Shown piece by piece: positions 12,295 to 24,619 of a stretch of DNA of 64,000 nt; the first letter of the stretch is position 1, and each line of letters starts with the position of its first letter. A program made the position numbers and the translations under genes. The stretch is from the NCBI GenBank assembly GCA_951640195.1, contig OX621176.1:682001-746000 (forward strand). The letters are read 5' to 3'. The notes under the pieces were generated by a model. It was not told the DNA's origin and did no database searches. It was given only the letters and a program-made list of their open reading frames with translations. The DNA comes from Porpolomopsis calyptriformis (lineage: Eukaryota; Basidiomycota; Agaricomycetes; Agaricales; Hygrophoraceae).

Positions 12295-12540
12295 GACGAG
12301 AGTGGCTGTCACGGTCTTGTCACACAATATCCGAAACAGGCGTACTCAGATCGAACCCAGCATCAACCAACCGTTTGACTTCCCTTCACCCCTCACCTGC
12401 CTGAGTTTCGTGGTTGCTGACACCGACATCCCTCCTAACGAATCCATTTCTCATACCCTGTGATTTTTGCTAATAATTTCAGTTCCCACTGTGCCTAAAT
12501 CTTCAGCTAAGCGCGTTCAACAGTTGCACAGGCAATCAGT
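12295..12540. promoter_or_regulatory. Divergent promoter region between RBM18-like gene and myosin
   Basis: 246 bp separate the two start codons, so both promoters must be here or share elements. Two CT-rich stretches precede the myosin ATG. No TATA consensus was seen. Confidence 0.4.
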
Positions 12541-15500
12541 ATGCCTATCCCACGCATTTCACAGAGTGCGGAGGCTGCACGCGCAGCCGCCCTTCAAGCA
12601 GAATTTAATGAAAAGAGGTGGGTCTGGGTTCCGGACGAAAAAGAAGGATATCTTTCTGGGTGGGTCAATAAAGAGGAGGGGGACATCGGTGAGATTGTTA
12701 TGGCCGCTGGGGGAGAGGTTCGTCTTCCAGAGGAGACTATGTTTCCCCCATTTAAACCAATGGTTTAGATCCGGAGGGTACCATTATATGCATTGTCCAA
12801 GATGAATCCTCCGAAATTCGATCGGGTCGAGGACATTGCCGATCTCACATTTCTGAACGAAGCTAGTGTCGTACACAATCTCCGTTTACGGTATGGGTCT
12901 GGAGCCATATATGTGAGTGTCCCACCCCCCCATTCTGATCTGTGGTCTTGTCCCAAGACTAGATCTAACACGAGCAAAACTCAGGCATCGTTCTATTGCT
13001 CACTCTTTCTTAACAGACATATTCTGGCTTATTTTTGGTTGCGATCAACCCTTACCAGAGTTTACCTCTCTACTCGGAATCCATCGTACAACAATATCGA
13101 AATAAACGCCGGGATGAGAACCCACCGCACATTTTCGCGGTTGCGGAGCGTGCATGGATAAACATGGGAGAAGAACGGGAGAATCAGAGTATTTTGATTA
13201 CGTGAGTATCCCTTCATTCTTCTCCCCCTGGCCACATTCACCCTCCAGGGCTATATAGTGGTGAATCCGGCGCGGGAAAAACCGAAAGCACGAAGAAAGT
13301 GATCCAATATCTCGCGGCAATCGCCACTGATGTTCATGCACCCTCCCCCTCGTCTCATTCGCGCAGCCCAAGTCTTGCGTCTTCGCCATCCGGTTCTATG
13401 ATGCCCCCCGGTTTGCCAAGAAATACCTCATTCAAGAATAAGGGACATACCATAACCCCCTCATTCTCTGGTGGCTCATATTCATCAGCCAAAGGTCGGC
13501 TCGGTCTACTGGAACGCCAGATTTTACAAGCAAACCCCATCCTGGAGGCCTTCGGGAACGCGCAGACGCAGCGAAATAATAACTCGAGTCGATTCGGAAA
13601 GTTTGTGCGAATCACTTTCGCACCAGATGGTAGCATTGCGGGAGCCAACATTGATTGGTACCTGTTAGAGAAGAGTCGGGTAGTGTTCAGGAGCGATGCG
13701 GAGAGAAGTTTCCACGTATTCTATCAGTTGATGGCTGGAGGTGGACCTCTAAGAGGTCAGTCACAGAATAGGGATCAAAGCAAACGGCACAAATCTGACA
13801 CAGGCAAACAGATACCTTACTTCTAGGCGGTGGTATTGAGGATTACGAATATTTAAACAAGAGCAGGCGAGAAATTGATGGTATCGATGATAGACAGGAG
13901 TGGTCCGCACTGAAGGTATCATTCATTGTTGTATAGACACCATTGGAATATCTCATTTTTGTTCACAGAATGCTTTGGATGTCGTGGGATTCACAGAAGG
14001 AGAACAGTTGGACTTGTTTCGTATCGTAGCGGCTATTTTGCACATTGGCAACATCACAATCATGTCTACTCGATCCGACGACGCCATCATGCCCGACCCT
14101 TCTCAAGCGGAGAGAGTTTGTTATCTATTGGGTATTCCCGTATCTGACTTCACCAAAGCAGTTCTGCGTCCTCGAGTACTTGCTGGTCGGGAATGGGTTA
14201 CTCAAGCAAGGACCAAACAGCAGGCGCTAGACGAGCTTTCCGCGCTATGCAAAACACTTTACGAAAAGTCGTTTGGTTTACTGGTCGATCGCATTAATCG
14301 AGCACTAGATCGTCCATCATCAAAATCCACTTTTATCGGCGTTCTCGATATCGCAGGATTCGAGATATTTGAAACTAACGCGTATGAGCAACTACTCATC
14401 AACTATACGAACGAAAGACTGCAGCAGTTTTTCAATCATCACATGTTTGTGCTTGAGCAGGAGGAATACTCACGGGAAGGGATCGAGTGGGATTACCTTA
14501 ATTTTGGACTCGACTTGCAGCCAACCATTGATCTCCTCGAAGCTAGTGGAAATGCTATCGGAATCCTCAGTTGCCTGGACGAGGAATGTATCATGCCGAA
14601 AGCCACCGATCTCACTTTCACCAACAAATTACACCATCTCTGGAGTGGTGAGTCTCAAACAATTGACGAAGCTCACCCGGGGCGAGAAAAGTATGAACCG
14701 TCAAGATTCGAGCAAGGCTTCATTGTTCAACACTATGCAGGCAAAGTCGAATATCGGACGGACGGCTGGTTGGAGAAGAACAAAGACCCTCTGAACGAAA
14801 ACTTGGCCCGAGTCTTGGCAGTATCCTCTGAGCGATACGTCTCCTCCCTTTTTTCCGAATTCAGCGACACCCCCTTAACCAACAGTGGGACCAACACCCT
14901 CACTTCTGGGAAAAAGAGAACCCTCAAAAAGGGCGTTTTTAGGACGGTAGCTCAACGTCATAAGGAGCAGCTTGCTAGCCTCATGGCTCAATTGCAGGCT
15001 ACGCAACCTCATTTTGTGCGATGTATCGTTCCCAACCCTCACAAGAAACCTGCTCGCGTTGACGTTCCACTCGTGCTTGACCAATTACGGTGCAATGGCG
15101 TGCTTGAAGGGATTCGGATCGCGCGTCTTGGGTATCCCAATCGACTCCCGTTTGTGGAATTTCGTCAGCGATATGAAGTTCTTACGCCTGGCATCCTCCC
15201 TCGTGGATATATGGATGGTCGGAAGGCTTGCTTACGCATGGTCGACGCTCTCGAACTCGATCACTCTATTTACAAGGTCGGCACCTCAAAAATCTTCTTC
15301 AAAGCTGGAGTTCTGGCCGATCTTGAAGAACGTCGTGATGCGCTGCTATTCGACATCATCTCTAAATTACAGGCAATGGCCAGGATGTGGACTGCCAGAC
15401 GTCAGATAAAGAAGATCCTCAACCGTGCTGTTGCTATTCGTACCATTCAACGGAACGCTCGTATTTATGGCGAATTGAGGGAATGGCCTTGGTGGCAACT

Positions 15501-18500
15501 TTACACTAAAGTGCGTTTCTCCTGCGGAAAAATTATTTTGGCTACATTCCTCGCTCTAGGTTCGCCCTTTGCTTGCCGCAACGCGCAGCGACGACGAACT
15601 CCGAAGGAAAGAAGCCGAGCTCTCGCTGATCAAAGACCGAGCCGAACGGGATAAACAGGAGAGGGAGGCTTTACAGAATCTCAAGATGTCGCTAGAGATG
15701 GAGAAGCGAAAAGTTGAAGAAGAGTTGAAGGCCGAGCGGGCGCTCGCGCTCGACAAAGGTGACCTTCTTGATAGGAGCAAGAAGCGGGAGGGCGAGCTCG
15801 AAGACGAGATTGTAGCTTTGCAGGCGGACCTCGACAACCTTGATTCCCAACTGGACCGTGCTCTGAAGATTCAGAAGTCCACCAAAGAAAAGTACGATGA
15901 AGCTGTCGGGCATCTGGTTCGGCTGGAGGGCGAACAGCAAGAGTGGATTGTCAAGGAGACCGAATTGACCGAACGATTAGGTGAAATTAATAAGGAAATC
16001 GAGGACCTACAACGAGACAAAGACGAACTTCAGAAGTTAAACGAGGAGCTGAAAACTTTGGCTTCCCAACTGGATGAGGATTTGCTGCGTACTAAAGAAC
16101 GCATGGATGTCACTACCGCTGAACTCGAAGCAAAACTTGGGGTCGAGTCGAGGAACAGGTTATTCTTTTTTTAAACCATTGTATGACGCTTTCTGATGCT
16201 CACGAAACGTAGGGATTTGCTGAAAAGTAAAACGGATACTTTCGAGCAAGATGCTCGCCACGCCAGGGAGCAACTTGCAGAGATGGCGCGTGCTGCAACA
16301 GATTATTCGAAAATTATCCAGACGAAGGAGAAAGAGGTAACCCGTTTAGTTTCTGATTTGGAATCGTCGAAAGCAGATCGCGAACGGTCGCTAAAGCGTA
16401 TAACCGAGCTGCAAGGCGAGATCGACACCCTTTCGGCAGAACTGACGGCCGAAAAAGGCGATCGGGAGCATGGCACGTCTGTTCAGGTCAAGTTACAGGA
16501 AGAGTTGGATGAGCTCCGCGCTCTGATGGAAGCTAAGACCAGCGAGGAGAGTCGCCGGAGTGAAGTGGAAAAAAGGAAGGACGAAGAGCTTGCAGAGTTG
16601 CGTCGTCAAGGTGCAAAATTGCAGCAAGAGTTGAGCGAGGCTCGTCGGCTTGCGTTGGAACGCCAAAACAAGCTCAAGGTCGAGTTCGACAGCACCCTTC
16701 GCGAGTACCGGTCTTTACAGCAAAGCCATAGTTCCCTATCCGAAAGAGAACGGGTTTCGGAAGGCAAACTGGCTAAAGTACAAGCGACGGTGTCCGAGCT
16801 CGAGAAAACCAAACGAGCATTAGAGTCTGAAATGCAGTCTTTACGTTCCCGACAGTATGACTGCGAGAGTCAGTTAGCGGAGGCTCAAAGAGCAAAGGAG
16901 GTTAGTAACTATTATCATCACACAAAGATATCAGCTGAGTTGAACTCCCTTACAGGGTTTGGAACGCCAGCTTGCCGCGGCTCAAGCCAGATATCGAGAC
17001 TTTGAAGACACAGTTCTGCAGCTAGAACGAGATATGACCGCCCTCGATCGACAACTGGATGCCGCTCGCAAGGAGGTGGAATCCGAACAGAAAAGGCGGT
17101 CTCTGTTGGAGCAAAAAGTCTCCACACAAAAGACAGAACTCATTCGGCATAAGGATTCTATCGCCAAACTCGAAAGCGAACTCAAAAAGGCTCAGACCGA
17201 TCTCAAGGCCCGTGAGTGGGAGGTCAAACAGCTGGAGAGTAGGCAAGACAAGACGATAGTTGAACACGTCCATGTTCTCGAGGAAGCCAAACGCGTCACC
17301 GACCGGCAGTTGTCTGCGGCACAAGCTGAGTTAGCAAAGAATGCAATCTATATCCGCTCGCTTGAAAAAGCGAAGTTCCGACTGGGAGATGCAGAGGACT
17401 TGGTCTTCCAAACTGAGAAGGAATTGAGGATAAGGGAGAAAAGTGGCAGGGTGCATGAAGAAAAAGCGGTTCGCGCACTGGCGGATCTCGATCGAGAGAA
17501 AAAAGCGAGGGAGTCAGCTGAGTCGCACTCTCGAAGACTTCAAAACGAACTTCAGACTTCCCATGATCAAATCTCCGAGTTGTCTGCACAATTAGCTGCC
17601 ATGAAGTTGTCCAAAGAGGATCTGGAAGTCGAGTTAGCAAGACTTGCGGACGACGCCGACTACGCGCCACGTTCCTCGACCGAGATACAGCAAGAGTACG
17701 AGAAGAGAATTGCCCAACTTGAAAGCTATCTCGGTGGTTCGGAGTCACCTTGGACGCGAGTCAAGGAACACATCAATCGTCAGCATGCAGAAATTCGCCA
17801 GTTGATTATGGATGGCCTCGTAGACAATAATCTCCGGGCTCAGCTGTTGCGAGGACTGGAGTCCTCAGAGGAATACTTGGAACGAGAGGCGATTAGCCGC
17901 CCCAAGCAGTTAAAGGGGGATAAAGCCAGTCAGATTCGCTCGTTGGCTAACACCATTCCGACGGTGCGACAAACCGAGCCTGGTGTCACCCAGCGTGTCC
18001 GCAAGGAACTCCGACCGAAGTCGTCATCTTCCGCCACGGAAGTCAGCGCTTTAAAGCAGCAAGTACAAGTCCTGGAGTTTCAGATAGCGGCATCGGACCG
18101 TGTGCGACGTCACCTAGAGACCACAATACGGGAAATGACCGTTGATCTAGAAAGCAGTGACGGTTCAAAGCAGTCCTTGCAACAGTATCGTGCTCGGCTA
18201 TCGAGAGAGAACGCTAGGCTGGCAGAATTATTAGAGGAAGAGACGCAGGCTCGGCGCGCTGCCGAAGCTGCTCAGATTAGTGGAATTCAAGCAATGTGGG
18301 ACAAATTCCAGAACTCAGTTTCCGAGGAGCGGGAAAGCTACTTTAAGTTGGAGGAATCGCGAAAGGCTTTAGTGAGTCTCATGGCTTTCGTCAATGGTGT
18401 TACTCACTAATTTCGCACAGCTCATACAAAACAAGACTTTTCAAGCTGAACTAGAGCATCACCGTCGCCAGGCACATGAGCTCACGATGTCCAAGCAGCA

Positions 18501-20474
18501 ACTTCAGTCACAGGTTTCAGAGCTTTTAGATCAGTTGGAGAGCAGCAAAAATGAATACTCGAGTTCGTCATATTTTGGATTATCCGACGACCGGCTAATT
18601 AGTCTCGTAGGTGCAAAGTATCAATTAGAACTACAGCTTAATGAGCGAGAAATAGCCTCATCTGCAGCGCAATCCGGTAAGCAGCATTCTTCACTTGAAA
18701 GAAACACTCCTGCAATTGTCATTATAGAACTACGCACGGCTCTGGAGTCTTACAAGGCAAAAGCCGATAACTATATGAACCGTCTTGATGCGGCTGAAAT
18801 TGCAGGCGCAAAAGCCTCACGCGGAGAAGCATCTGGTTAGTAGGTCGGCTCTAGTTTTTGCAATCTCTTGATCACCACGTTTTAGCACGACGATCTCTCG
18901 CTGATGCGGAAAAAATTCAAGCTGAACTCTTGGCGGACAAAGCGGCTTTGGAGGCGAAATTGCGAACCGCCGAAGGAAGGTTGCGAAATTTAGCCGCAAG
19001 GCTCGACGACGAGGGACGCCAATCCTCGAATATAGATCTTCTACACAAGCGGATTGCGGAAGAACTAGAAGATGAGCGTGAACAGCACCAGAAAGACCTT
19101 GCTGAACGCGACTTCACAATAGACCAGACGCGAAAGAAATATCAAGGTAACAAATAACCCGTGCACCTGCGTCTTGCATGCTGAATGAAAGAATTTACAG
19201 CGGAGCTTGCACAGCTTAGTGAAGGCAGGTGTTATCACCGTTCCCTCCAAATGTATCTCTGAGACTCGGTTCAGAACTCCAGTCGCAACGCGATAACATG
19301 AGCCGACTGCGGGAGGATAACAGAAAGATACGATCTGACTATGACGAGCTTCAGCTTAGATATGACGACGAGGTTTACAACAGCGGCTCGTGGAAGAAAG
19401 AAAGAGAAAGACTGGAGACGAAGATTGGCGATATCACTAAAGCTTTTCAAGGTTCCACAGCGGCCCAATCGGAACAGCAGTCGCAGATCGTGTCGCTTCA
19501 CTCTCAAGTTCGCGAACTGCGGAGCGTTTTAAACGACGCAGAGGCAGATCGGGTCCTGTTACAAAAGGCGCGTCGAGCCCTGCAGGCAGAGCTTGAGGCC
19601 ATCAAGCTGGACCACGTCGATGCTCACAAGATGTCATCCGACCGAGAACTTCAACAACTGCAACTAAAGAAACAGGACTTGGAACGGTCATTAGAGGAAC
19701 AAGAGGATCGTGTTGCAATGGCTTTCGATCGCATGAAGAAGGCCGAAGCCTTCGCAACCGAATCTCAAGGTATCGAACTTGCTTATCCATTCAATCTTGA
19801 ACTAAAGCAGATCCAGTTGAGCTGGGAAAGGTACGGGTGGAAAATTCAGAACTCGAGCGAATGAATGTGAGCAAGGTCATATAATACTTTGGATTACCTC
19901 TCATCATCCCCAGGCCAACCTCGAGAAACAAATTAAAGAGCTCAATGTCCGCATCGTGGACCTTGAAACCAAGTCCTATGCAAATTCCCCTCGACCTGCA
20001 ACAATCTCCCGACGCACGGAAAGTCGGGTGGGAGAGTTAGCAAGCCAATTTCAGCAAGCGACTGGGGACACAAGCCGCTCCGCCGCACGTGACACGATAT
20101 TCCAGTCTGCGGAACTCGATCGTCAGCGAACGCGTATGGAGGAAGAGAGGAAATCCTACGAATCCCAGATTTTGGCTCTGCGACAGGAGATGGATGACAT
20201 AGTGAATCAATCGTGTTTCCATGTCTTTCTCCACTGACTTTTACTTCAGCAAACTGAGGGAAGTGAACTTCGAGCCGCCAAGAGACGAGCGGAACGTGAA
20301 GCTGCCGATTACAAGCAGAAAACATTGAAGTAAGATTTCAGCGTTTTCGACCAAAGCTGCTAATTCATGTCTTATAGTGCAACCCAAGAAGTGGAAAGAT
20401 TGCGCAATCGACTGGAGCGTCCAACTTCCACCCTGCTTGATCGACCTTCATCTACCAGTTCTCCAAGAAAGTGA
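12541..20474 (+). CDS. Conventional (class II) myosin heavy chain
   Basis: Actin motor of the cytokinetic ring, about 2,300 residues in roughly 17 exons. An N-terminal SH3-like segment ([16 protein letters not shown]) precedes the motor. The P-loop GESGAGKTE, switch [10 protein letters not shown], switch [13 protein letters not shown] and the actin-binding LVALMxxL-like region ([20 protein letters not shown]) are all seen. The SH1-region helix reads [20 protein letters not shown], with Ala where many myosins have the SH1 Cys. Two IQ-like segments follow near 15,370-15,500. The rest (about 15,560-20,380) is an almost unbroken Glu/Lys/Leu-rich coiled coil, ending in the Ser/Pro-rich tailpiece [10 protein letters not shown]. 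Such a long coiled coil without a DIL or FERM domain marks class II. Loop 1 carries a long Ser/Pro-rich insert. One junction, near 12,766, is uncertain. Confidence 0.94.
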
Positions 20475-20613
20475 CATTTTTAGAATGGTCCAATTCATGT
20501 ACTTTATCAGCACTCCTATAGCGTTATCACTGTTCCATTGGACTGATGTAGCTTGCAAGGTATTTAACAATATACCCCATTTGTAACGTAGGAGGCAGTG
20601 TAGAGCGCCTGTT

Positions 20614-23600
20614 ATGTCCTCTACCGCCATGGCGTTTCTGGGTCTCATCCCTTCTGTAATCGGTGCGGTTTGTGCGCAATACGAGAGGTACAACCAGTTA
20701 CAAGATGTCAAACGAGAAAGCCTGGTCAACTTCCAGAGGGCGGTGTCGCGTCTGACCGATGACTTGCGCATGTACCAGAAATTTATCGAGGCTCTTCACG
20801 AAAGCGAGCTTCAATCAGGGCTCTCCGAACTACTCTCCACCTCCTCAGGCAGTGAGTTATACGAAGCCTTCGAATCGGCCCTCGTCAGCGCCGAGGACAG
20901 GTGTCGGAAGTCTGTACCTCAAGAAGTCCTAAGTTCTGCTGCAGTGCGGAAAGACACCGCGAAGAGACTGGTCGCATCCGCCGGATTCTCCAATGCGCTC
21001 ATCAAGTCTACCAAGCGCGTTGATGATGCGACTACAGACCTCAGGGCAGATATCGAGGCCATTGAGGCTGCCTACAAACGATTCTATGCCTTCTACATGA
21101 TTCGCGAGATCTCGTCCTTGAGAAACAAGTCTCGCGGACCTTCCTACACCTCATCTTCTTCGCGATTCTCTGGCCATAAAAAGGCCGTAGATGCTGTCGT
21201 TTCCTCGTTCTATCACGCACCTTTTTGTCTGACTACCAGGCGCGTGCCAGTCAACACACTACTAACGCTTAACGAGAGTTGGAAAGTAGCTGAACGGTTT
21301 GCTAAAGTCATGAAGAAGGAAGGAGAAATGTGGGCTGAAGGAGTTAACGGTCTGGATGACGTCGATAATCTCAGCCGGAGCCAAACCCACTTAATGGAAT
21401 TGCTCTGGACTTTCTGCATCCCTCAAATGGAGTCTGACGCGCTGCAGTTTGTGAGAGGGGTGGGGGAGGAGAGGATTAGCAATATGGAGATGAATGAGCT
21501 AAGCTTCAGTCTCAAGTCTGCGATTGTGAGAGCCAAAACCCAGAGTTTTTCTATCGCTTTTTGCGGAATGGTCAAGGCTGGGTGGGTTGTGTCAATCTTC
21601 AGCTTGTACCCTTTCCCTCATGAAACCTGCAGAAAGTCTCTGTTTTTGAATGCCCTCGTGGGGCGAACTGTCCTTCCGTCAGACGGTACGATCTTTCTTC
21701 TGATTCCCTTGTGTTCGAATGTGACAGAAAAGTAGAATTGCCGTCCACAGCGTGGCCATGCCGCCTTCGTCATGTCCCTAAGCAAACTGTGCCCCGGCTG
21801 ACGTTTGAGGCTGGGCCCTTCCGACATGGTTTGAAAAAGCTCCAGGCTTGCAAATACGGAACTCAGATGCAGACTTACACGCTGCCTGCTGACGATCCGT
21901 TTGCTGATATCCTCGACAATCACGTGCCTAACGTGACATCGAACGAATATCTCAGCCAGATCTACTATCATTGGAAGGATCTGCACAAGCAAACACGCGA
22001 AAACCTCCTAAAGTTCGAACATTCCGACTTTGAACTGCCGTCTTGTGCGGAAGGTGGAGAACAAGTGACAAAACTCGTCAGTACAACCTTTGGCTGTTTC
22101 GGTTTGCAACATACTGGACACATTTGTTCGGGTAGCTCGGACAACTGAACGACATCGTGAGACTTTGTCATCGCTTTAACCTCGGCTTTGCGTTAGACAG
22201 TGGAGAATGGCCACTGCTCTGTGTTGAGTTTGAGTCTTTGCGGAACCGAAATGTTGAGGGTATCTTTGAGGTGTGTTTTGAATGGCACATGTCCTCAGGT
22301 TTCCTTACCAATACAATTGCGACAGTTCATCGATTTGCCAGCAGGTGATATTTGCTATAAGTTGTACCAATTACTCATGGTCTACATGTGCAGGGCCTTG
22401 GGGAAGATTTCGACAGCGTAAGTCAAGTCACTTTGCTTTCAAAGATTTGGATAACAAACATGACGTAGTTTAACTTTGAAGAAATGATTACCCGGGTCGC
22501 GGAGGAGGCGAATGCAGTTGTACCAATTGTGAGTTTCAAGGAGATCGCTAAGCAAGATTGGAGAAGATTGCCTCGCATTATCTCATCCGGTCTTCAAACT
22601 CGTGCCAGCATGGTGATTTGCACTCATTTCGACCAGGTCTGTGCCATTCGCTTGTTGTAACAGGGATTTTCTCAACAAAGCACATTGCAGATATCGAAGA
22701 ACAATCTGGAAGAACAACTCGCCAATGTTGCCAAGATTTTTTGGCCAGATTCGCCTGGTGCCATGGATCGCGTGATCCCATGCTCATCCAATATGGGTCT
22801 GAGTGCTGCCACACTTCTTCGTCGTTCAGACGACGTTTTGCCCTCATTTCAAGATGTCTGGTGTGATGACAGTATCGGATATCCGGTAAGGATATCAAGC
22901 CCTTGCTACGACTTGATTTATGGGCATCCTCTGCAGTGTGCTAAAACCATTCTCGGTGTTGGGAATCCCTGTGCTACTTACAGGACATTCAACCTGACAC
23001 GATGGCGGAGTGCTGTTGAGAAGCAATGGCAGCAGAGCGGGCTCCCAGAGGCCCTTCGTCGTCTGACCTCTGACTTAGTTGCACAAGCGAGGCAGAGAGT
23101 CTTCATCTCAGAAGGCACACAGCTTTGCAAGCAAGTTCGCAAGATTAACTTTGGTCAACAGTGAGCCTAAGCGTTTCTGCCCCCCACTTCGAATAGAGTT
23201 GATCTCAAATGCCTTCAAGACGTGTATTACTAGAAATGCGGCGGAGCAGGGATGAACTTGAAGCTGCGCGTGTAGAATTCCAACGCGCTCGTGCAGAGTT
23301 CACGAACGCGCTCCAGGTTTGGGGTGCAGAAGAAAGGCGTCGTGATATAGAATATGATTCAAAGCTGCGTCAAAGCATTGAGAGGCTTCGGGAGATTGGA
23401 AATCAGACTGTGCAGAAAGCCATCCAAGACTCAAGCTCATCTAATCCAGAAATGGTATGGCTACTGTCTTCTTCTGATAAAAAACTCATGAGTTTGCAGT
23501 CCTCGTGCGAACCTTCAAGCCTTGGTGTTGATCCATTGCCGAATCTTTTTGTTGGCTCAAGGCAGCAGGCAGAAGAGTTCCTGCGTGTGAGCCAAACAAA

Positions 23601-24474
23601 GCTTACCATCCTACTATTGGAGCTCAAGCATCACTTTGTATCGACCGTCCGTGAGCTTGCCAATCGAGCCAATAGGGATCGGGTTGAAAATTTAAGACAA
23701 GCTATCAGGGTGTTCAAAAATGACATGGAGGCCGAGCTGCGGAGTGAAATCCTTGTTGATTTGGAGTCATTGATCATCAACGTTAGAGCACTGGCATTTA
23801 ATTCCATCCAGAAAGGCTTGAAGAAGGAGAGGGTCAGGTGAGTTGACATGATTGGCTCCTCTGGCATCAGTTTGAAATGCTCGGCACTTGTATAGATATT
23901 CTCCCGGGGAGATGTACAAAATTTTTGAGGATGCCGTCGCGAAACCCTTTCTGTCCCTCCAAGAGCATGTCATCGATCATATTACATCTGAAGTCACTGT
24001 AAAAGATCTAGGACTCCTAGTTAGAGCGCCAGTCGCCGTGATAGCGACAGTTCCGTTTGTTCTCTCAGCCGGTGTTTGGTTATTTATGACCAAGGTATTG
24101 TCTGCAAACGTTCCTGTGACCCGTTCCATTATCAACATACCTCCCTCCCTTAGACAAAGAAATACCACTGCGACTTGTCCGAACTGGCAAAAGTTTACCA
24201 GGAGAAAATTGTTGCACCTTTCCTACAAGACCTTGAGAAGGAAAGCTCGAAGAGCCTAAAATCAGCCCTCACGCAGAGCTCAGCGGTCGCGAAAGCGACG
24301 GTAGAGTACGCGCTTCAACGAGAAGATGCGAGGTACGAAAGGGAAAGCAAGGAAAAGGATAATATGCCACCAAGGGAACAGGTGGCTGAGCTTGTTGCAT
24401 CGCACTCGAATTTTGTTGCCGCCGAGGGTGCATTTCTCTCACTGAAGTTAAACCTTCAGAAGTTCATCGTATAG
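20614..24474 (+). CDS. Dynamin-superfamily GTPase of the fungal BDLP-like type
   Basis: Large GTPase of about 1,000 residues, probably membrane-remodelling. A helical N-terminal third (ATG at 20614) precedes the G domain. G1 is GMVKAGKSLFLNALVG, formed by splicing at about 21,580-21,634. G2 lies in ELPSTAWPCRLRH. G3 is FIDLPGLGEDFDS, assembled from two micro-exons (22326-22340 and 22394-22417). G4 is CTHFDQ. The helical region after the G domain has coiled-coil character (RRSRDELEAARVEFQRA). A hydrophobic segment at about 24,015-24,090 (RAPVAVIATVPFVLSAGVW) could be a membrane paddle or transmembrane insertion, as in bacterial dynamin-like proteins. The last exon ends LNLQKFIV. The family is known from fungal genomes but lacks an assigned role. 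It converges with the hydrolase-RhoGEF gene. Confidence 0.85.
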
Positions 24475-24619
24475 CATTCGCTTCACTTCGTTTTCTCTCC
24501 TCTTGTGTATCACTGTGGGCAGTAATATAGCTGAAATGAAATTAAGGTTTCACTGAAAGGCGACTCAATTAAAATCATTACAAAATCTTACCTACTTATT
24601 GAAAAGTAGCGACAAAAAA

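Noticed and set aside
22321..22470. Frameshift or pseudogene in the dynamin-like GTPase
   Set aside because: A GC-AG intron restores the conserved G3 motif and frame without invoking an error.
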